Of a stretch of DNA of 64,000 nt, positions 42,285 to 51,160 are shown piece after piece (positions within the stretch are counted from its first letter, which is position 1; each line of letters begins with the position of its first letter). Both the position numbers and the translations under genes were made by a program. Source of the DNA: Bacteroidaceae bacterium (GTDB taxonomy: Bacteria; Bacteroidota; Bacteroidia; Bacteroidales; Bacteroidaceae). Location of the stretch: NCBI GenBank assembly GCA_017398805.1, contig JAFQEZ010000095.1, positions 1 to 64,000 on the forward strand. Reading direction: 5' to 3'. The notes below the pieces were generated by a model. The model saw nothing but the letters and a program-made list of their open reading frames with translations. It searched no databases and was not told the DNA's origin.

Positions 42285-43235
42285 ATGGCAATAGTAGTTA
42301 AAAACACGAATTACAATGGCGAGGTTCTTGAGCGCATTTTGACCCTCGCGTCCACGGGTAACGAACTCGTGGATAAGGGATTGATTATGGTCATCCCCGG
42401 TGTAGAAAAGAAGATCAGTTTGCCGCGTATCAAGACCGGCAAGATGTTGCAGAAACGTAAGGAGGATCCTGCCAAGACTGACAGCAAGGGCGACTTCAAC
42501 TATGACGAGAAGTCTCTCGACCCAGAGGACTTTATGGCATTTACCATGTTCAATCCTCGTACGTTTGAGCATGTATGGCGCAAGTGGCAGCCTAAGGGTA
42601 ACCTTGTTTTTGCCGAGCTTCCCCCTGAAGGCCAGAACGCATTGCTTGAAGAGTTGTCAAAGCGGGTGCAGTTCGAGTTGGGCTGGCACTATGTGAATGG
42701 TGAGTTCGTAAAGGACGGTACCGATGAGCAGCTTATGAACGGTATTCTTACACAGGCTGCCAAGGATACTGATTGCATTGTCGTACAGAGTACAGAAACC
42801 ACAATGATTGGTAAACTTAAGGCTGTGCGCAAGGCTATTCCAAATGCGGTGCGCAACAATCCTAACTTGTGCATCATTATGAGCATCGCAGACTTTGACA
42901 AGTATGACGATGAACTTACAGAGCGCGAGAATAAGAATGCTTCGGAAACGGAGGTGAACCGCAAGCGTTACAAGGGTATTCCTATTGAGACCATCGCGGA
43001 TTGGCCTGAGGACGTGATTGTCGCAACCCTCTGTTCGCCCAGTGCAGACGGCAACCTTTTCGCTGCTGTGAACTTGCAGGATGACGAGGATGTAATCCAG
43101 ATCGACAAGTGGTCTAACGCGAGTGAGCTTTACTTCTTCAAGTTGTTGATGAAGGCTGACACCAACATCGCATTTGGCGAGGAGTTCATTGTGCTTGATA
43201 CACGTGAGAACCCCAAGTTTGTTGTTGCGGGTTAA
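42285..43235 (+). CDS. Major capsid protein
   Basis: This 316-residue protein is the major head protein by position and by its HK97-like features: an N-terminal arm region, a LPRIKTGKMLQKRKEDPAKT segment, a middle beta-rich domain, and a C-terminal VAGE-type end (NPKFVVAG). It follows the protease/scaffold gene by 11 bp, as major capsid genes usually do. I could not compare it to a specific family by alignment. Confidence 0.8.
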   Translation: MAIVVKNTNYNGEVLERILTLASTGNELVDKGLIMVIPGVEKKISLPRIKTGKMLQKRKEDPAKTDSKGDFNYDEKSLDPEDFMAFTMFNPRTFEHVWRKWQPKGNLVFAELPPEGQNALLEELSKRVQFELGWHYVNGEFVKDGTDEQLMNGILTQAAKDTDCIVVQSTETTMIGKLKAVRKAIPNAVRNNPNLCIIMSIADFDKYDDELTERENKNASETEVNRKRYKGIPIETIADWPEDVIVATLCSPSADGNLFAAVNLQDDEDVIQIDKWSNASELYFFKLLMKADTNIAFGEEFIVLDTRENPKFVVAG

Positions 43236-43268
43236 GGCTATTTTTACTAACCAATAAACAAGAAGGAC

Positions 43269-43571
43269 ATGAAAAAGGATAAACAGACTACAGTAGAAGT
43301 TGTCACTGCGGCAACTGAAGGAACTGCTCCCGTGGCAACAGTTGAAACAGCTCCTGATGCGACCATCGAAAACGGTGCAGCCGAGGCCGAAGCACCAGAG
43401 GCCGTGGAGGAGGCTCAAGAGCCTGTAAAGGTTGTTGTAAAGCGACTTTTCCGCGACAAGTTTACTCCTACCATCTATTACAAGGTTGGGCAGGAGGTGG
43501 CATTTGACGCGGAACGTGCCGAGAACCTTGTTTCTCGCGGATTGGTCGAATATGCTAAAACCGTAGAGTAA
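43269..43571 (+). CDS. Small head-associated protein with acidic Ala-rich N-terminus
   Basis: This 100-residue protein has a low-complexity Ala/Glu/Pro/Val/Thr-rich N-terminal half (residues of about 10-55) and a compact C-terminal half (VKVVVKRLFRDKFTPTIYYK, then LVSRGLVEYAKTVE). It may be a head decoration or head-tail protein by position after the capsid gene. The function is unknown. Confidence 0.62.
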   Translation: MKKDKQTTVEVVTAATEGTAPVATVETAPDATIENGAAEAEAPEAVEEAQEPVKVVVKRLFRDKFTPTIYYKVGQEVAFDAERAENLVSRGLVEYAKTVE

Positions 43572-44035
43572 TGGCTAAACTTAAGTATTTAGTTCTACAT
43601 TGTACCGCCACGCCGGAAGGCCGTGAAGTATCTTCAGACGACATACGAGCATGGCACACTACCCCGGTGAGTAAGGGTGGCCGTGGATGGAGTCAGGTAG
43701 GCTATACAGACCTGATACATCTGAATGGCGAGGTCGAGCGCCTTGTCGATAACAACGAAGATGCGAATGTCGACCATTGGGAAATAACCAATGGGGCCAA
43801 AGGTTACAATTCAATCAGCAGGCACGTTGTGTATGTCGGCGGTGTGGTTGCAGACGGCAAAACAACGAAAGACACTCGTACTAAGGCGCAGAAGGCTGCA
43901 ATGGAGGCTTATGTGAAGGAATTCCATAAAAAGCACCCGAATGTTCGTATCATTGGACACAATGAGGTCGCGGCTAAGGATTGCCCGTCGTTCGATGTTC
44001 AGGTCTGGCTTAAGGAAATAGGTATAAACCAATAA
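43571..44035 (+). CDS. N-acetylmuramoyl-L-alanine amidase (endolysin)
   Basis: This 154-residue protein is an Amidase_2 enzyme of the T7-lysozyme type, cutting the amide between muramic acid and the stem peptide. YLVLHCTATPEGREV carries the first zinc histidine and VRIIGHNEVAAKDCPSF the second histidine and the cysteine ligand. There is no signal peptide, so release to the cell wall needs a holin. It overlaps the previous gene's stop by one base. The two next genes may assist lysis. Confidence 0.9.
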   Translation: MAKLKYLVLHCTATPEGREVSSDDIRAWHTTPVSKGGRGWSQVGYTDLIHLNGEVERLVDNNEDANVDHWEITNGAKGYNSISRHVVYVGGVVADGKTTKDTRTKAQKAAMEAYVKEFHKKHPNVRIIGHNEVAAKDCPSFDVQVWLKEIGINQ

Positions 44036-44040
44036 AACGA

Positions 44041-44586
44041 GTGGATATGGAGTTCAGCGAAATACTCAATTACATACTGGGCGGCGGGGTGTTGGCACTT
44101 CTTATCGGTGTGTTGACGCTCAAGGCGACGGTCCGCGAGGCGAATGCCAAGGCGGAACAGGCGAAGGCTGAAGCGGAGAGGGCAAAGGCTGAAGCTGAGT
44201 CAGTGCGTATTGACAACGCTGAACACGCCACCCGTATATTGATAGAAAACATTGTAGAACCTTTAAGAGCTGAGTTGCATGAAACCAGAACAGAATTGCA
44301 TGAAACTAAAGAGGAACTTCGCGGTACCAAAAAGGAACTCGGTGCAACCAAACGAGAGATGGCGAGGGTTCGAAAGGCTATCGGTGGTGCTAACAACTGT
44401 AAGCATTCTGATAACTGCCCTGTTCTTTTCAAGCTGCGCGACCTCTCGAAAGATGGAGCTTATGAAACAGGAGACCTTTTCGCAGAGCATCGCGGACAGC
44501 ACTGTATCCGTAGTGATACAGAGAACGGTGGAAAAAATTCCAATGTCGGAAGTGAAGTTGGAGATCCCGACGGAAAACCTCCTTAA
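44041..44586 (+). CDS. Membrane-anchored coiled-coil protein, holin- or spanin-like
   Basis: This 181-residue protein has one N-terminal membrane helix (ILGGGVLALLIGVLTLKA, residues of about 11-28). A long, alanine/glutamate/lysine coiled coil follows (about 32-120, with repeated AKAEAERAKAEAE and ELHETRTELHETKEEL). The C-terminus has a short cysteine-containing segment. This is the layout of an inner-membrane spanin. It follows the amidase, and its 3' half overlaps the next gene in the +1 frame. Confidence 0.68.
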   Translation: MDMEFSEILNYILGGGVLALLIGVLTLKATVREANAKAEQAKAEAERAKAEAESVRIDNAEHATRILIENIVEPLRAELHETRTELHETKEELRGTKKELGATKREMARVRKAIGGANNCKHSDNCPVLFKLRDLSKDGAYETGDLFAEHRGQHCIRSDTENGGKNSNVGSEVGDPDGKPP

Positions 44587-44884
44587 ACTTCCCGAAAAGG
44601 CAGAATACAGAATGAAAAAAGGCCAGGCGAGTGCGACTGTAAAAATTAGAAATGACACAGTTTACATAGACGCTGCTTGTGATAGCTTGCAGATTATGTG
44701 CGAATATTACGAAAGCAAATACAACCTGTACAAAAATGGGTACGATGAATTACGTAGCATGCAGGTTGATACGAGCGAAAAGCGTTCGAACCCCATTAAA
44801 ACGGTGTTCATATCATTCTTTGTCGGTGTTGTCATCGGCATATTACTAACAATCATTGTAAAACTCAAATTCAGAATACTATGA
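44279..44884 (+). CDS. Overlapping lipoprotein-like membrane protein, spanin-like
   Basis: This protein of up to 201 residues begins inside the preceding gene and shares 308 bp in another frame. It has a hydrophobic segment ending SILITALFFSSCATS, a lipobox-like cysteine, a helical periplasmic region and a C-terminal membrane helix (VFISFFVGVVIGILLTIIV). A lipoprotein embedded in a coiled-coil membrane gene after the endolysin recalls Rz/Rz1, but the second membrane helix is unusual for Rz1. Its true start is uncertain. Confidence 0.55.
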   Translation: MKPEQNCMKLKRNFAVPKRNSVQPNERWRGFERLSVVLTTVSILITALFFSSCATSRKMELMKQETFSQSIADSTVSVVIQRTVEKIPMSEVKLEIPTENLLKLPEKAEYRMKKGQASATVKIRNDTVYIDAACDSLQIMCEYYESKYNLYKNGYDELRSMQVDTSEKRSNPIKTVFISFFVGVVIGILLTIIVKLKFRIL

Positions 44885-45363
44885 AGAAGTTTATTTATGG
44901 AATTGCTGCCGTGAAATTCAAGGATATGATTCTTGGCTATATAGAGAAGGGGTCATTCGATTGGGGCGGACAGAAGGGCGAGAGTATAGATGTGGATGCA
45001 GAACAGGTTTCTGGTGCTTCTGTCTTTACGCTTGTCACAAAGAACGGTACCATCAGCCCAACATTCAACATCATCCAGCTGGATTATGCCAACCTTAAGG
45101 CTTGTCTCGGTGGTACTTTGGTCGGTTCGGAGAGTGAACCTACAGGTTGGAAAGCACCTTCGGAACTTGTCGAACTTCGCGGTGAGTTCAATATTGACTT
45201 TGTCAGCGGTCAGACAATTACAATTCCCAACGCATTGTTGATGTCTAACCTTGGTGGCAAATTGACTTTGACCGAGGTGTCGAAGCTGGAGTGTCAGCTT
45301 AAGATCAATGCGCCAGAGGATGGCGGTTCTCCTTACGAAATCAACGATACCGAGGAGGGGTAA
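44881..45363 (+). CDS. Tail tube-like protein
   Basis: This 160-residue protein starts MKKFIYGIAAVKFKDMILGY and is beta-rich (DYANLKACLGGTL, then LRGEFNIDFVSGQTITIPNA). It lies just before the frameshifted tail assembly chaperone pair, exactly where the major tail tube gene lies in siphoviruses. There is no specific motif. It overlaps the previous gene by 4 bp. Confidence 0.65.
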   Translation: MKKFIYGIAAVKFKDMILGYIEKGSFDWGGQKGESIDVDAEQVSGASVFTLVTKNGTISPTFNIIQLDYANLKACLGGTLVGSESEPTGWKAPSELVELRGEFNIDFVSGQTITIPNALLMSNLGGKLTLTEVSKLECQLKINAPEDGGSPYEINDTEEG

Positions 45364-45366
45364 CGT

Positions 45367-45852
45367 ATGGATGATAAAGTCATAAAGCAGATACAGCGAG
45401 AGGGGGCTGATGCCTTGTTGGATATAGGCATATCGGTTCCATTGAAGCCGTTTCGCTTACCCTTCAAGAAGTCCCCAGTGGTTCTGCGCGTGACTATGAA
45501 AAGACCTTGTTTGTCCGGGCAGATATTGATTGCCCGGACATACTTGTCTATGGGGGTTACCAGCGAAGAGATGTGGAACTTCGATAAAGAGCAGGAAATG
45601 AAGTTCATTGCAGAACAAGGAAGCAAGATAAGCCTCATTATTGCATACGCTGTATGTAGAGGTTGGAAGCGCCCATTTGTCAAAATAATGTCGTGGTTCA
45701 TACGCAACTTTATGGAGCACGATTATTTGATAGGCGTAATGAAACGCTACATAGAGCTAATGGGTACAGACCCTTTTACACCTATTATCAAATCAGCAGA
45801 GATGACGAATCCGATGAAGCTGAGAATGAGCCAAAAGAAGAAGGGGAGTTAA
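45367..45852 (+). CDS. Tail assembly chaperone, upstream frame (gpG-type)
   Basis: This 161-residue helical protein is the first of an overlapping pair in front of the tape measure gene, as with lambda G and G-T. The heptamer CCCTTTT at 45771-45777 is in the proper frame (C CCT TTT) for -1 slippage into the next reading frame. The protein itself is small and basic at its C-terminus. It should coat the tape measure before tube assembly. Confidence 0.75.
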   Translation: MDDKVIKQIQREGADALLDIGISVPLKPFRLPFKKSPVVLRVTMKRPCLSGQILIARTYLSMGVTSEEMWNFDKEQEMKFIAEQGSKISLIIAYAVCRGWKRPFVKIMSWFIRNFMEHDYLIGVMKRYIELMGTDPFTPIIKSAEMTNPMKLRMSQKKKGS

Positions 45853-46082
45853 AGACGCATTACGAAGGGTCCCATAGCCCCTTTGGGTTTGTATGGCAGA
45901 TAGCAAGTAGCACAGGTTGGAGTGTCGATTACATACTAAATGGTGTCAATTATCAAACATTGATAATGATGCTTTCAGACGCACCCCGATATGTAAAGAA
46001 GAAACGACATACCGACGACAATCTGTCCGCAGAAGATGAAGCAAACAATATTGTAGGATTTTTTCAAAGTAAACTGAAATAA
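45771..46082 (+). CDS. Tail assembly chaperone, -1 frame extension (gpT-type)
   Basis: This frame is open from 45663 to its stop at 46080-46082 and is one position back from the upstream frame. Slippage on CCCTTTT would join it to residue 137 of the upstream protein and give a fusion of about 238 residues. It is acidic after the junction (RDDESDEAENEPKEEGEL). A stand-alone product from the ATG at 45663 is less likely. The stop overlaps the tape measure start. Confidence 0.65.
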   Translation, partial: PFYTYYQISRDDESDEAENEPKEEGELKTHYEGSHSPFGFVWQIASSTGWSVDYILNGVNYQTLIMMLSDAPRYVKKKRHTDDNLSAEDEANNIVGFFQSKLK

Positions 46083-49000
46083 TGAAACCGGTAGAAGTTG
46101 AGTTTTTGATGGTTGATAAGTTGAGCTCAGGGCTCGCAAAAGGCGAACGCAAAATTGACGAGTTTGGTAGAAAAACCAAGAACGCCAATCGCAATATGGA
46201 CGAGCTCAATCAGACAACAAGCAAGGTGAGCAAGACGGTGGCAAAATTGGCATCAGCCTTTGCTATGAAAGAACTTGTCGCCAATATACTTAAAGTGCGT
46301 GGACAGTTCCAACAGTTGGAGGTGTCATTTACCACTATGCTTGGTAGCGCTGAACGTGCTGATGCACTTCTTAACCAATTGGCAAAAACTGCAGCTACTA
46401 CCCCTTTTGGATTGGAAGAAGTTGGCCAAGGTGCAAAGCAGTTGTTGGCTTACGGTGTGGAGGCAGAAAAGATAAATGAAACGCTTATCCAGCTCGGCGA
46501 CATTGCTGCAGGACTATCAATTCCATTGAATGACCTTGTTTATCTCTATGGAACCACATTAGCGCAGGGTCAATTGTACACTCAAGACCTCAACCAGTTT
46601 ACCAATCGCGGTATCCCTATGATTGCAGAACTCGCTAAACAGTTTGGTGTGGCTGAGAGTGAGGTTAAAGGCCTTGTTGAAGCCGGCAAGGTAGGTTTCC
46701 CTGAGGTGCAGAAGGTAATAGAAAGTCTGACCGGGGAAGGTGGAAAGTTCGGAGGACTGATGGAAGCACAGTCTAAAACAATTACGGGACAGATAAGTAA
46801 TCTTGAGGATGCCATAGCTGGGATGATGAACGAGATTGGTCAGCAACAGGAAGGTATTATCAATACAGTTCTCTCAAACATAACTTATGTCGTTGAAAAT
46901 TATGAGCGCTTTGGCCGCATTTTGTTAGGACTTGTAGGTACATATGGAGTTTACAAAACGGCAGTGATGGCTGTTACGGCAGCCAAAGGATGGGCTACAG
47001 CTGCGGAGGCCTTGCATTATAATTGGCTCCTATTGGTTGAAAAGGCACAAAAGATGCTCAATGCAACAATGCTTGCCAATCCGTATGTTCTTGTGGCAAC
47101 AGCTTTGGCAGGTGTCGCGGTAGCACTAATATCTGTAAAGACAGAGGCTGAAAGACTGCAAGAGGCTGAGGAAAAGTATGAACAAGAGTTGCAAAAACTA
47201 ATTGAGGCAGAACAAGAACATAAACGTCGACTGGAAGAACTTTGTTCTGTCGCTGGTGACGAGGCTGTTGCAACTGCTACTCGTGTTGAAGCACTCAATT
47301 TACTTGAGCAGAAATATCCCGAAATATTTGCTAAATATGATACAGAATATGAAAAGCTGAAGAATATAAAGGGGATTAAAGAGGAAATTGCAGGGCTTGA
47401 AGCGAGCAGGTCAATTACAAGGGCAGAGAATGAGTTGGCACAAGTAGAAAAACGAATAAGAGAATTAGAGGGTAAGGTTGGACGTAAAGAACTGATACAA
47501 GTAGAAGTTGAACCTGGTAAATATATTGTATCGGAACAGACTGTTGGCGGTCGTTCTGATGCAGAAGATATGGAACTTAAAAACCTTCGAAATCGTCGTA
47601 CTGTACTTAAGGCTGATGTGCGTAAGAATGAAGTAAATAAATATTTTGAGAACTTAACAGAGATTGGCGATAAAACTATATCGTATTTAATCAAGCAGAG
47701 AACCGATCTCCTTGCGCTAATGAAAATGAAAGGGGTGAGCAGAGGAGAGATTGTTAATGGTGATGATAAACTTAAAGGAACATTTACAAAGGACGAACTT
47801 CAATATCAACTTAATAAACTTCGTTCAGAACAGAACCGTCGTAATCTTCCGACCGAGTCAAGCTCGGATTGGGTCTCCAGTGCCAAGAAAAAATATGACG
47901 AAGCATTAAAAGCTTATAATGAATTTCTCCAAAATGAGACGAATGACATAACACAAGAGGAATTTGAAAAGAAGGCTAAAGAACTTAAAGATGCTGTCTC
48001 TTTGGCAAAGAAAGAGTATCAAAAAGTACAGACCGAAACAGATAAAGATGGCGAAAAGGCAAAAAAGGAAGCCGAACGCAAAATTAAACTCAAGGGAGAA
48101 TTGGGCGAGGAACTTGTGAAGTTACAAGAAGAGAACGATGAAGCCGAGGTCAAAACTATGCGGGATGGCTTTGAAAAGAAACTCCGCGAAATTGAGAATG
48201 AGTATACAGCACGCATAAACGAGATAAACAGCCTTGAAGCTAAATGGAAACGAGAAAATGAGGACGCTGGTGTTGCTACCGGTGAGAATGGTCTAACCGA
48301 GGAGCAGGTCAATGCATTGCAAGCAGCTCGCGATTTAGCAGAAAAGAATCGAGTAAAAGCGGCAAAAGAGGTAGCACGCGAAAATCAAAAGGAGGAGACG
48401 GCTGCGATGGTTGAATACCTCAAGCAGTATGGTTCTTTTCAGCAACAGAAACTTGCCATTGCGGAGGAGTATGCTGCTCTTATCGCTGATGTGGATGCTT
48501 CGGCAGTAAGTGAGAGTACGAAACAGTGGCAAAAGGCAAAATTACTCAAGGAACAGAAGCAGAGAGAATCGTCCCTCTCTTTTGAGAATATAAGCCGAGG
48601 TATAGATTGGAATGCGTTGTTTAGTGGCATAGGCAATCTTACACAGGAGATGCTTGTTCCTATGATGGAACAGTTGCAAGCCTATGTGAAGACTGATGAG
48701 TATGCAACTGCTGATGCGCAGACCCAACAGGAGGTTACTGCTCTTATACAGGAACTGCGTCAATATGTCGGTACCGACCAAAGTGTAACCTGGAAAGACC
48801 TTGACCAGGCGATAAAGGATTTTACTCAGTCTGTGGCAGCCTATGATAACGCGAAGAAGGCGGAGGATAGTGCTGTTGCAGCTCGTGAGGCTGGTAGGCA
48901 GAAACTCGCTTCCGGCGAGATAAGCGCAGAAGAGTTCAGGCACCTGGAGGAGGAAGCGGATCGCCTTGGTAATGCAACAGCAACAGCCAGGGACTCGATG

Positions 49001-50665
49001 GAGTTCTTTGCAGATCGTCTGAATATAGTTAGTGATGAGGTCGCGAATTTTACTTCGGGTTTGACGACTGCGTTGAATAATGCCAAGGGTTGGAAAGGCT
49101 TGGACGGCTTCTCTGAAGTTCAGTCGGCCGTAGGTAACATAGACACCTTGAAAGGAACATTGGATTCAATACTGCCGTCATTGGGTGATGGTATGGCTGC
49201 TAAAATGGGAGGTTCTTTGTCTTCGGTATTAGGTAGTGGTCTCTCATCGCTTGGCAGTGGCTTGAGCAATATAATGTCGAGTGGTATTGGCGGTATGGTC
49301 GGCATAATAGCGCAAATCCCCAAATTGATACTTGACCTTGCGGGTGCTATCAAGAATATGGTAACCGGAATATTGAATTCCTTAACGGAACTTATATCCT
49401 TGAGGTGGATAGATGATCTTGTCGTGAGTATTCTCGATGCTGTTGGTGAACTTGTCAATGCCATTTTTGATTTGCCCGAAAACCTCTACAAAGTGTTGGA
49501 AGCAATTATCGTTGATGGTATCGGAGGCTTGTTGGATACAGTTATCGGACGCATTGGTAATATCCTTTCGTTTGGTTTCTTGAGTTCTGATGGTCCGAGT
49601 GCCTGGTTTACCAATTCCAACGAGCAGGAAGTTGCAAAGACCATTGAGAGGCTCACTGCTCGTAATGAGACACTGCAGACCGCTATCGAGGACCTCACAA
49701 GTGAAATAGTACAAAGTAAGGGTACAATATCTGTGAACGCCTACAAAAAGGCTGTGGACTATCAGAAAGAGAACAACCAGAATTACCTTGCTATGGCTCA
49801 GGCACAAGCCGGTTACCATAGTGCCCACCATAGTTGGAATTACTATTGGGGTGGTTTTTCTGACGCCGATATTCAGGACTTCAGCAACCAGATTGGACGA
49901 AGCTGGGACGGCAATATATGGAACCTCTCCCCAGAGGAAATGAAGCTGCTCCGTGGTAATGTTGATATGTGGGCGCAGATTCAGAATACAGGTGAAGGCG
50001 GCTATGGTTATAGAGTGACCGAGAAACTTGACGACTACATTGAGCAAGCCGGAAAGCTTGAAGAACTGACCGATACATTGTATGAGGGCCTTACCGGTAT
50101 CTCCTTTGATGGCGTGTACGACAGTTTTGTCGATAGCTTGATGAATATGAAGTACAGTGCTAAGGATGCTGCCGAAGATATATCGGAATACTTTATGCGT
50201 GCGATGCTCTCCAATAAGATTGGTGAGATGTATGCCGACAAACTCGAAGAGTGGTGGCAGGACTTTGGCAAGGCAATGGAGGATGGCAACTTGGATACAA
50301 AGGAACGCGAGGAGTTGCTGAACCGTTACCTCGGTTATGTAGAGGATGCGCAGAAACTTCGCGATGACATTGCATCGGCTACAGGCTACACCGGCGAAGG
50401 CGGAACCTCGCAGAGTGGCAAAAGCGGTGCTTTCTCGCAGTCGATAACATACGACCAAGGTACAAAGCTCGAGGGACTGTTTACCAGCGGTCAGATGCAT
50501 TGGGCTTCTATCGATGAGCGTTCCGAGAATATCTCCGAGAAAATGAGCATCGCCGAGGGGCACCTTGCCAGGATCGAAGAGAATACCGGAACCTGCGTCA
50601 AGGAACTGAAAGAGATAAAAGAGGAAGTAAAGAAACAGAATAGGGACGGACTAAAAATGAAATAA
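46082..50665 (+). CDS. Tail tape measure protein
   Basis: This 1527-residue protein sets the tail length. Its first 250 residues match the tape-measure domain (GQISNLEDAIAGMMNEIGQQ, RGIPMIAELAKQFGVAESEV). A long charged coiled-coil region (about 330-900) has many Glu/Lys heptads. Hydrophobic segments around 1060-1140 (LSSLGSGLSNIMSSGIGGMV) are typical of tape measures that span the membrane on DNA entry. At roughly 0.15 nm per residue, a tail of about 230 nm is expected. It follows the chaperone pair. Confidence 0.93.
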   Translation: MKPVEVEFLMVDKLSSGLAKGERKIDEFGRKTKNANRNMDELNQTTSKVSKTVAKLASAFAMKELVANILKVRGQFQQLEVSFTTMLGSAERADALLNQLAKTAATTPFGLEEVGQGAKQLLAYGVEAEKINETLIQLGDIAAGLSIPLNDLVYLYGTTLAQGQLYTQDLNQFTNRGIPMIAELAKQFGVAESEVKGLVEAGKVGFPEVQKVIESLTGEGGKFGGLMEAQSKTITGQISNLEDAIAGMMNEIGQQQEGIINTVLSNITYVVENYERFGRILLGLVGTYGVYKTAVMAVTAAKGWATAAEALHYNWLLLVEKAQKMLNATMLANPYVLVATALAGVAVALISVKTEAERLQEAEEKYEQELQKLIEAEQEHKRRLEELCSVAGDEAVATATRVEALNLLEQKYPEIFAKYDTEYEKLKNIKGIKEEIAGLEASRSITRAENELAQVEKRIRELEGKVGRKELIQVEVEPGKYIVSEQTVGGRSDAEDMELKNLRNRRTVLKADVRKNEVNKYFENLTEIGDKTISYLIKQRTDLLALMKMKGVSRGEIVNGDDKLKGTFTKDELQYQLNKLRSEQNRRNLPTESSSDWVSSAKKKYDEALKAYNEFLQNETNDITQEEFEKKAKELKDAVSLAKKEYQKVQTETDKDGEKAKKEAERKIKLKGELGEELVKLQEENDEAEVKTMRDGFEKKLREIENEYTARINEINSLEAKWKRENEDAGVATGENGLTEEQVNALQAARDLAEKNRVKAAKEVARENQKEETAAMVEYLKQYGSFQQQKLAIAEEYAALIADVDASAVSESTKQWQKAKLLKEQKQRESSLSFENISRGIDWNALFSGIGNLTQEMLVPMMEQLQAYVKTDEYATADAQTQQEVTALIQELRQYVGTDQSVTWKDLDQAIKDFTQSVAAYDNAKKAEDSAVAAREAGRQKLASGEISAEEFRHLEEEADRLGNATATARDSMEFFADRLNIVSDEVANFTSGLTTALNNAKGWKGLDGFSEVQSAVGNIDTLKGTLDSILPSLGDGMAAKMGGSLSSVLGSGLSSLGSGLSNIMSSGIGGMVGIIAQIPKLILDLAGAIKNMVTGILNSLTELISLRWIDDLVVSILDAVGELVNAIFDLPENLYKVLEAIIVDGIGGLLDTVIGRIGNILSFGFLSSDGPSAWFTNSNEQEVAKTIERLTARNETLQTAIEDLTSEIVQSKGTISVNAYKKAVDYQKENNQNYLAMAQAQAGYHSAHHSWNYYWGGFSDADIQDFSNQIGRSWDGNIWNLSPEEMKLLRGNVDMWAQIQNTGEGGYGYRVTEKLDDYIEQAGKLEELTDTLYEGLTGISFDGVYDSFVDSLMNMKYSAKDAAEDISEYFMRAMLSNKIGEMYADKLEEWWQDFGKAMEDGNLDTKEREELLNRYLGYVEDAQKLRDDIASATGYTGEGGTSQSGKSGAFSQSITYDQGTKLEGLFTSGQMHWASIDERSENISEKMSIAEGHLARIEENTGTCVKELKEIKEEVKKQNRDGLKMK

Positions 50666-50666
50666 T

Positions 50667-51137
50667 ATGGGCAATATATTGAGTGGTCTTGTGCTTGTGA
50701 ACAATACTGACATCTGGGTTAAGTATGGCGCATACCTGACAGAGAAAAAGAAAGGTGGCCGAGATAATATGAAAGCCATTCTAAGGGCTTCAAAAGTCAA
50801 GGAACACATTGCAGTAAACATCAGGGAAGAAAACGGCAGAAAATACCCTACAGCGCTTACTGTGGTAAACGATGAGCGCGAAGTGTCATTATACTTTGCG
50901 TTGGTCGCCGACAGCACTACCGAATGGTGGCAAAAGTACAGGGAATTCATACAGTTCCTGAAACAGGGCTCCAATGGCTGGCTTGACGTAAAATTTCCCA
51001 CCTTGGGAATAACCTTGAGAATGTTCTACCTCGACTGTTCCGATGTTGAACCTTTGAGTGACCTTTGGAATGAGGGCAAGACTAAAAAAGCAAGCCGTTT
51101 CAAAGTGAAATTCAAAGAACCCAACCCGATATTATAA
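50667..51137 (+). CDS. Distal tail-like protein
   Basis: This 156-residue protein begins MGNILSGLVLVNNTDIW, 1 bp after the tape measure stop. It is beta-rich (IAVNIREENGRKYPTALTVV) with an aromatic-rich helix (EWWQKYREFIQFLKQ). It occupies the distal tail position between tape measure and hub genes. No family motif is recognised. Confidence 0.62.
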   Translation: MGNILSGLVLVNNTDIWVKYGAYLTEKKKGGRDNMKAILRASKVKEHIAVNIREENGRKYPTALTVVNDEREVSLYFALVADSTTEWWQKYREFIQFLKQGSNGWLDVKFPTLGITLRMFYLDCSDVEPLSDLWNEGKTKKASRFKVKFKEPNPIL

Positions 51138-51160
51138 CACTATAAAAATGCCATTAGAAT

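Noticed and set aside
45835..45845. AAAAGAAGAAGG as the frameshift site
   Set aside because: It does not fit X XXY YYZ in the upstream frame; CCCTTTT at 45771 does.
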